Positions 59,816-64,000 of a stretch of DNA of 64,000 nt are shown here, one piece after another. The stretch covers positions 62,001 to 126,000 of the forward strand of contig CAYUYJ010000004.1 of assembly GCA_964449325.1 (NCBI GenBank), read 5' to 3'. The notes under the pieces are model-generated. The model saw nothing but the letters and a program-made list of their open reading frames with translations, searched no databases and was not told where the DNA came from. Both the position numbers and the translations under genes were made by a program. Position 1 is the first letter of the stretch. Each line of letters opens with the position of its first letter. This DNA comes from RGIG3002 sp964449325 (GTDB lineage Bacteria; Bacillota; Clostridia; Lachnospirales; Lachnospiraceae).

Positions 59816-60379
59816 ATGAACTGCATTACAACCTTTACAGGGAAACATTTTAATCCGTTGGAACCGGATGCGGACGTGATAGATATAGTGGATATTGCCC
59901 ATGCATTGTCTTTGCTATGTCGGGGAAACGGGCATGTGAAAAACTTTTTTTCAGTGGGGCAGCATTGTATTCACTGTGCTTTGGAAGCGGAGGCGCGTGG
60001 GTATTCCGAACGGGTGATTTTAGCCTGTCTCCTTCATGATGCCAGCGAGTGCTATATGTCCGATGTACCAAGTCCTTTTAAGAAATCTTTATTGGGTTAT
60101 CAGCGGACGGAAGAAAAGCTGTTGGAAATCATTTATGAGAAGTATCTTGGAACAATGCTCACAAATGAGGAAGAAGCACTTGTAAAACAAGTTGATGAAG
60201 ATATGCTTTATTTTGATTTACGGGAACTCTTAGGGGAAAAATCTGATAGGGATGAACCGCAGATGAAGAGCGATTTCTCTTATCAGGTGTTAGCTTTTGA
60301 TGTTGTGGAGCAAAAGTATTTGGAGTTATTTTATATGTACGCAGGAAAAACAAACAGAGAGGGAGAAAAAGCAGTATGA
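59816..60379 (+). CDS. HD-domain phosphohydrolase, YfbR-like
   Basis: 187 residues from ATG 59816 after AGAGGAGG. Metal site: VGQHCIHCALEA (His), ACLLHDASECYMSDVPSPFK (HD) and QVDEDMLYFDL (Asp). FTGKHFNPLEPDADVIDIVD at the start is common in HD proteins annotated as 5'-nucleotidase-like. Likely acts on nucleotides. Overlaps the next gene by 4 bp. Confidence 0.87.
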   Translation: MNCITTFTGKHFNPLEPDADVIDIVDIAHALSLLCRGNGHVKNFFSVGQHCIHCALEAEARGYSERVILACLLHDASECYMSDVPSPFKKSLLGYQRTEEKLLEIIYEKYLGTMLTNEEEALVKQVDEDMLYFDLRELLGEKSDRDEPQMKSDFSYQVLAFDVVEQKYLELFYMYAGKTNREGEKAV

Positions 60380-60972
60380 CAAGAGTTTATTTTGTGCGAC
60401 ATGCGCAGCCGGAGCATGACCATGCGGACGACAGAACCAGACCACTGACCGACGAGGGAAAAAAGGATGCGAAAGTGGTACTTGAAGTTCTAAAGGATAA
60501 AAAAGTGGATCGTTTTTATTGCAGTCCATATAAAAGAAGCATGGATACGATTGCTGAAGCGGCGGAATATTTCGGGAAAAAAATTGTGACTGATGAGCGT
60601 TTACGTGAGCGGGAGAAGGGCGTGAACGGAAATAATTATGGAATGTTTGAAAAACGTTGGGCTGACCATGAGTATCACGAAGAAGGCGGAGAATCCATTC
60701 GTATGGTGCAGGAGCGGAATATAGAAGCCTTACAGGAAATATTACAGAATAATAAGGACAAGACGATTGTAATCGGTACGCATGGCACGGCGCTTAGTAC
60801 AATATTGAACTATTATTATTCGTCCTTTGGGTGTAAGGATTTTTTGCGGATTATTGACTGGATGCCTTATGTGGTGGAACTTGATTTTGAAGGAGTGGAG
60901 ATTATTTCCAAGACAGAGCATGTATATGTGGAGAAAGAATTTAAAGGAAAAGTTAGAGCGGATAAAAAGTGA
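60376..60972 (+). CDS. Histidine phosphatase family protein
   Basis: 198 residues. Phospho-His motif YFVRHAQPEHD at 5-15, second site IGTHGTALSTILNYY. AGGGAGAAA before the ATG, within the end of the HD gene. The phosphoglycerate-mutase-like fold dephosphorylates sugars or nucleotides; with the HD enzyme next door a nucleotide pathway is possible. Cytoplasmic. Confidence 0.92.
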   Translation: MTRVYFVRHAQPEHDHADDRTRPLTDEGKKDAKVVLEVLKDKKVDRFYCSPYKRSMDTIAEAAEYFGKKIVTDERLREREKGVNGNNYGMFEKRWADHEYHEEGGESIRMVQERNIEALQEILQNNKDKTIVIGTHGTALSTILNYYYSSFGCKDFLRIIDWMPYVVELDFEGVEIISKTEHVYVEKEFKGKVRADKK

Positions 60973-60993
60973 AACAGAGGAGGAGATAAGTAC

Positions 60994-61251
60994 ATGGGAG
61001 AATTAGCAAAATTACCCAATATTGGGAAAGAAGTGGAGCGCCAGTTAAATCAGGTGGGAATAGAAACTTATGAAGAATTGAAAAGCATAGGAGCAGAACA
61101 GGCATGGCTGAAAATTCAAGAGATAGACGAGTCAGCATGCATTCATAGATTGCTTGCATTGGAGGGCGCAATCTGTGGCGTGAAAAAAACATTGCTGCCG
61201 GAAGAGAGAAAGGCGGAGTTGAAAGAGTTTTATCAGTGGCATAAAAAATAG
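60994..61251 (+). CDS. TfoX C-terminal-domain protein
   Basis: 85 residues after GGAGGAGAT. LAKLPNIGKEVERQLNQVGI then YEELKSIGAEQAWLKI and LLALEGAICGVKKTLLPEER are the helix-hairpin-like TfoX C-domain, here as a free-standing protein. Such proteins occur widely outside competence. Seven bases separate it from the truncated ibrA-like frame. Confidence 0.9.
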   Translation: MGELAKLPNIGKEVERQLNQVGIETYEELKSIGAEQAWLKIQEIDESACIHRLLALEGAICGVKKTLLPEERKAELKEFYQWHKK

Positions 61252-61258
61252 TTTTTCT

Positions 61259-62203
61259 ATGATGTCTTTTATGACAGATGAAATTTCCACCTATCGCTAC
61301 CGGATGCATCAGGAGGATTTGGCAAAGCAGTTTTGCAGATGGTATCGGCTGTCCCATGGGAAGAAAAAGACGGTCTGTCTGCTTGGTATCCGCGCCAATG
61401 AATCTTTGCAGCGTTACAACGGATTTTTGAACCGAAAGTACGGATATAAGGATACCTGTTGGATTAGTAAGCAGTTTAAGGATGTTTATTGTGCGTCACC
61501 TATGTACGACTGGACCTCTAATGATGTATGGCATGCCAATTATGTGTTTGATTATGATTACAATAAACTGTATGACCTGTATTACATGGCAGGATTGACA
61601 CCGGCGCAGATGCGTGTGGCTTCTCCTTTTAATGATTATGCTAAGGACAGCCTGAATCTGTATCGTGTGATTGACCCTCAAATCTGGGTCAAACTTGTCG
61701 GTAGGGTAAGAGGTGCCAATTTTGCAGCTATTTACGGAAAAACGAAGGCTATGGGTTACAAAAATATTACTTTACCGGAAGGACATACATGGGAGTCCTA
61801 CACCCGTTTTTTGCTGGCGACACTTCCGGCAAGACTTCGGGACGGGTATATAAAGAAATTCAAAACGTCTATACAATTCTGGCATGAGGTAGGTGGAGGG
61901 CTGGAGGAGGAAACGATACAGGAGTTGGAGGAGCATGGCTATCAAATCCGCCGGAACGGCGTTTCCAACTACACGCTGACAAAGCGATCCAGAGTGATTT
62001 TTTTGGGAAAGATTCCGGATAATACAGACGAAATTAAATCTACGAAGGATATTCCCAGTTGGAAAAGAATGTGCTTTTGTATTTTGAAAAATGACCATAT
62101 CTGCCGTTTTATGGGATTCGGATTGACAAGAGAACAGCAAAAAAATGTAGATGCCCTGAAACAGAAATATAGTCAGGTAATTGGAGGTAAAGATGGAATT
62201 TAA
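61259..62203 (+). pseudogene. ibrA: IbrA-like PAPS-reductase-family protein missing its nucleotide-binding half
   Basis: 314 residues. It begins MMSFMTDEISTYRYRMHQED and enters the family at LAKQFCRWY, then KTVCLLGIRANESLQRYNGF, YDWTSNDVW, YNKLYDLYYMAGLTPAQMR and PSWKRMCFCILKNDH, which follow IbrA (DUF3440) to its end. Intact IbrA has about 130 residues before this, with the SGGKDS ATP-binding loop; none of that is here, and IRAD-E-S reads IRANES. The start has no clear binding site. It cannot adenylate a substrate. Overlaps ibrB. Confidence 0.78.
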
Positions 62204-62786
62204 AAGTCCCGTGTATCAGATTATTTCGGTTCCCATAGAAAAAATCGAACCCAATTCCTATAATCCTAATTCGGTAGCTCCCCCGGAATTAAAGCTTTTG
62301 TATGACAGTATCAAGGAGGATGGTTATACAATGCCGGTTGTCTGTTATTATGACAGTGCGCGGGATGTGTATATTCTTGTGGACGGCTTTCATCGTTACC
62401 GGGTTATGTTGGAGCATTCGGATATTTATGAGCGTGAGGGAGGAAAGCTTCCGGTTTCTGTTATTGATAAACCAATAGACTGCCGCATGGCAAGCACAAT
62501 CCGGCACAATCGGGCCAGAGGATCACATGATGTGGATTTAATGAGCAATATCATTAAAGAATTGCATGAGCTTGGGCGTTCGGATGCATGGATTTCCAAA
62601 CATCTTGGTATGGACAAGGATGAAATTCTGCGATTAAAACAGATTACCGGTCTTGCCTCATTGTTTCGGGATGTGCATTTCGGAAGGGCATGGCGTACTG
62701 TGGAAGAGGAATTAAAAGATGAATGGACAGAGGAATTGTCCGACGAACTGGCGGATGAGATAATAGCCGGACTGGAAGATGAATAG
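62193..62786 (+). CDS. ibrB: IbrB-like ParB/Srx-fold protein
   Basis: 197 residues from ATG 62193 after TTGGAGGTAA; the frame overlaps the ibrA-like stop by 11 bp. ParB N-domain: PIEKIEPNSYNPNSVAPPEL, MPVVCYYD, VDGFHRYRVMLE, RHNRARGSHDVDLMSNIIKE, then an HTH (SDAWISKHLGMDKDEILRLK). In E. coli IbrA and IbrB together activate eib surface genes. Looks intact although its partner is not. Confidence 0.88.
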   Translation: MEFKSPVYQIISVPIEKIEPNSYNPNSVAPPELKLLYDSIKEDGYTMPVVCYYDSARDVYILVDGFHRYRVMLEHSDIYEREGGKLPVSVIDKPIDCRMASTIRHNRARGSHDVDLMSNIIKELHELGRSDAWISKHLGMDKDEILRLKQITGLASLFRDVHFGRAWRTVEEELKDEWTEELSDELADEIIAGLEDE

Positions 62787-62819
62787 CAAGCAGGAAAGAG
62801 AATAGCCGTTGAAAGAAAA

Positions 62820-62844
62820 ATGTCGCCTGTTTAACAGGCGACAT
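62820..62844. terminator. Bidirectional terminator
   Basis: ATGTCGCCTG (62820-62829) pairs with CAGGCGACAT (62835-62844), loop TTTAA. It lies between the convergent ibrB and minus-strand gene; the loop contains the stop codon of the latter (62831-62833). On the minus strand the run GAAAGAAAAA reads as a T-rich tail, so it serves that direction best. Confidence 0.85.
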
Positions 62845-63337
62845 CTATATTCATACCACGGTAGGAAATCCCGTCAGTAGCTTTTTTATCCTTCTGATAG
62901 GGATTTTCTTCATTAAAATATTTAATCTGTGTATTTGTTTCTCCACCGGAAATATAGGAACGTCCGCATTCGGGACAAATAGCGGTTTTAATGGAAACAC
63001 TGGCGGAAATAACCTTGCCGTTATTGGTTGCTGCCTTTTTGTAGGCGTTGGATACGTGCTCCTGTTCATGGGCACGAACTTTGCTTGCGGCAGCCTCCGG
63101 TGAAATATGGGAGGCGGATTTGAAAGAAACCATTTCATCGGAGCCGTCCTGATATTTCCGGTTTTTACATGTTTCACATTCAGCCGGAGAGGATTTTCGA
63201 CCGGCAGATTTTTCCGTGGATTCTCCCGGATTTTTTATGATTTTGGAATTATCGGCAGCATTGCCGTAAGTGTCATAGTTACCGTAATTGTATCCGTTGG
63301 TTAAAGAACCGTTGCTATTTGTTAAAGAACCAATCAT
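62831..63337 (-). CDS. SprA-related putative metallopeptidase with CxxC motifs
   Basis: 168 residues, GGAGGACACG before the ATG. Low-complexity start (NGSLTNGYNYGNYDTYGN), CETCKNRKYQDGSDEMVSFK, then VRAHEQEHVSNAY, an HExxH-like motif, and CPECGRSYISGGET. The order matches SprA-related proteins with R-A-H-E-Q-x-H. The four Cys may bind zinc. No signal peptide is seen. Protease activity is not established for the family. Confidence 0.75.
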   Translation of the reverse strand: MIGSLTNSNGSLTNGYNYGNYDTYGNAADNSKIIKNPGESTEKSAGRKSSPAECETCKNRKYQDGSDEMVSFKSASHISPEAAASKVRAHEQEHVSNAYKKAATNNGKVISASVSIKTAICPECGRSYISGGETNTQIKYFNEENPYQKDKKATDGISYRGMNIDVAC

Positions 63338-63574
63338 AACGTGTCCTCCATTCTGAAAAATACTATATTGTGTCAGTCCTGCCGGATTACCGGGAAGAAC
63401 TTATTGGCTGTTCTTTGGTTACAGTGTAGCACTATTTGACAGAAAAAGAAAGAGAAAGGCAATTTTTTTGAAGGAAATTCGGTGAAATTCGGATGAAAAA
63501 GACTGTATTTTGCTTAAATTTGGTAGTATAATACGAAATTACAGAACAAAATTTGAGGAGGGTATAGTCGTTTT

Positions 63575-64000
63575 ATGAAGCTTCGTTATGAACATACGGT
63601 AAAAGCGTGTTTTGTGGGATATATTGTACAGGCGATTGTGAACAACTTTGTGCCGCTTCTGTTTCTTACTTTTCAGGCACAGTACGGGATTCCTCTTTCG
63701 CAGATAACACTTTTGATAACTCTTAATTTTATTTTACAGCTTATTGTAGATTTTGCTTCGGCTTTTTTTGTAGACAGAATCGGGTATCGGGTTTCGGTGC
63801 TCTTGGCGCACGGCTTTTCGGCAGCAGGTCTTTTGGCGTTACCTGTTTTACCGGAACTTTTTGAGAAGCCTTTCCCCGGACTTCTGACAGCAGTTATGAT
63901 TTATGCTATAGGCGGCGGACTTTTGGAGGTGCTAATCAGTCCGATTGTGGAGGCTTGTCCCACGGAAAATAAAGAAAAGACAATGAGTATGCTGCATTCC
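63575..64000 (+). CDS. MFS transporter, first 142 codons (open at right edge)
   Basis: ATG 63575 follows GAGGAGGG at 15 nt and the frame is open to the window end. Hydrophobic segments: VGYIVQAIVNNFVPLLFLTF, LLITLNFILQLIVDFASAF, then VDRIGYR (the MFS loop 2-3 motif), SVLLAHGFSAAGLLALPVL and LLTAVMIYAIGGGLLEVLIS. Probably 12 segments in all, of the kind that expels small molecules. TATAAT lies at 63527-63532, without a good -35. Confidence 0.85.
   Translation, partial: MKLRYEHTVKACFVGYIVQAIVNNFVPLLFLTFQAQYGIPLSQITLLITLNFILQLIVDFASAFFVDRIGYRVSVLLAHGFSAAGLLALPVLPELFEKPFPGLLTAVMIYAIGGGLLEVLISPIVEACPTENKEKTMSMLHS

Noticed and set aside
58951..62786. A new defence operon formed by the AAA ATPase, HD, phosphatase, TfoX-C and IbrAB genes
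   Set aside because: The genes are tightly spaced but functionally mixed, and IbrA is truncated; spacing alone does not support a joint function.
1..64000. CRISPR array, tRNA, rRNA or insertion sequence
   Set aside because: No evenly spaced repeats, cloverleaf sequences, rRNA segments or transposase frames were recognised anywhere in the window.

Overview
The window reads as a low-GC Firmicute of class Clostridia, most likely family Lachnospiraceae. Grounds are the AT-rich codon use, strong GGAGG-type ribosome binding sites, TTGACA/TATAAT promoters, FtsX-type ABC modules paired with two-component systems, a DUF3781 protein, a SprA-related CxxC protein, and the coaX/coaBC/panT and hisS-aspS neighbourhoods. 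The family is an inference from gene content; no rRNA or tRNA gene was seen.

Positions 1-43500 look like an accessory region. Every gene in it that I can support is on the + strand (one small relic is not), and most stand alone or in pairs with their own promoter. They are small adaptive genes: six GNAT acetyltransferases, six TetR-type genes (one a relic, one lacking its DNA-binding domain), a PadR, two MerR, a Crp/Fnr and a GntR regulator, a Phd/RelE toxin-antitoxin pair, a methyltransferase, an APH-like phosphotransferase, a PhzF protein, an adenylate-forming ligase, a HelD-like ATPase, a DUF1016 nuclease, and two regulator/kinase/ABC-transporter modules (13.9-18.8 kb and 38.3-42.5 kb). 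Many genes are broken or internally shortened: a tipA-like regulator with a one-base frameshift, a C45 hydrolase split at a slippery A7G run, an ilvB-ilvN fusion with a second internal deletion, a tetR relic carrying three deletions each at a short direct repeat, a tfoX relic, a cut ABC ATPase abutting a minus-strand VirB4 relic, a cut ABC-2 permease, and a GNAT missing its acetyl-CoA core. No integrase, transposase or CRISPR array was found.

Three promoters (9.9, 27.0 and 32.8 kb) share one TetR-type operator design with AACGGTCGTT-like half-sites flanking the -10. One of them now sits before a dead tetR and an acetyltransferase. Other promoters with visible operators include the MerR promoter with 19-bp spacer (2.95 kb), the doubled CGACACATGTGTC palindrome (28.07 kb), the Crp-like palindrome (26.09 kb) and the GntR operator (36.33 kb).

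From 43.5 kb the content becomes ordinary chromosomal: an EAL protein and a hybrid histidine kinase, then on the minus strand a CmpB-like membrane protein, coaBC, coaX and the pantothenate ECF S-component, then hisS-aspS, a phosphopantetheinyl transferase, an EamA half-transporter, a C-type-lectin lipoprotein, DUF3781, and a tight run AAA ATPase-HD hydrolase-histidine phosphatase-TfoX C-domain-IbrA(truncated)-IbrB. The window ends in a SprA-related minus-strand gene and the first 142 codons of an MFS transporter.
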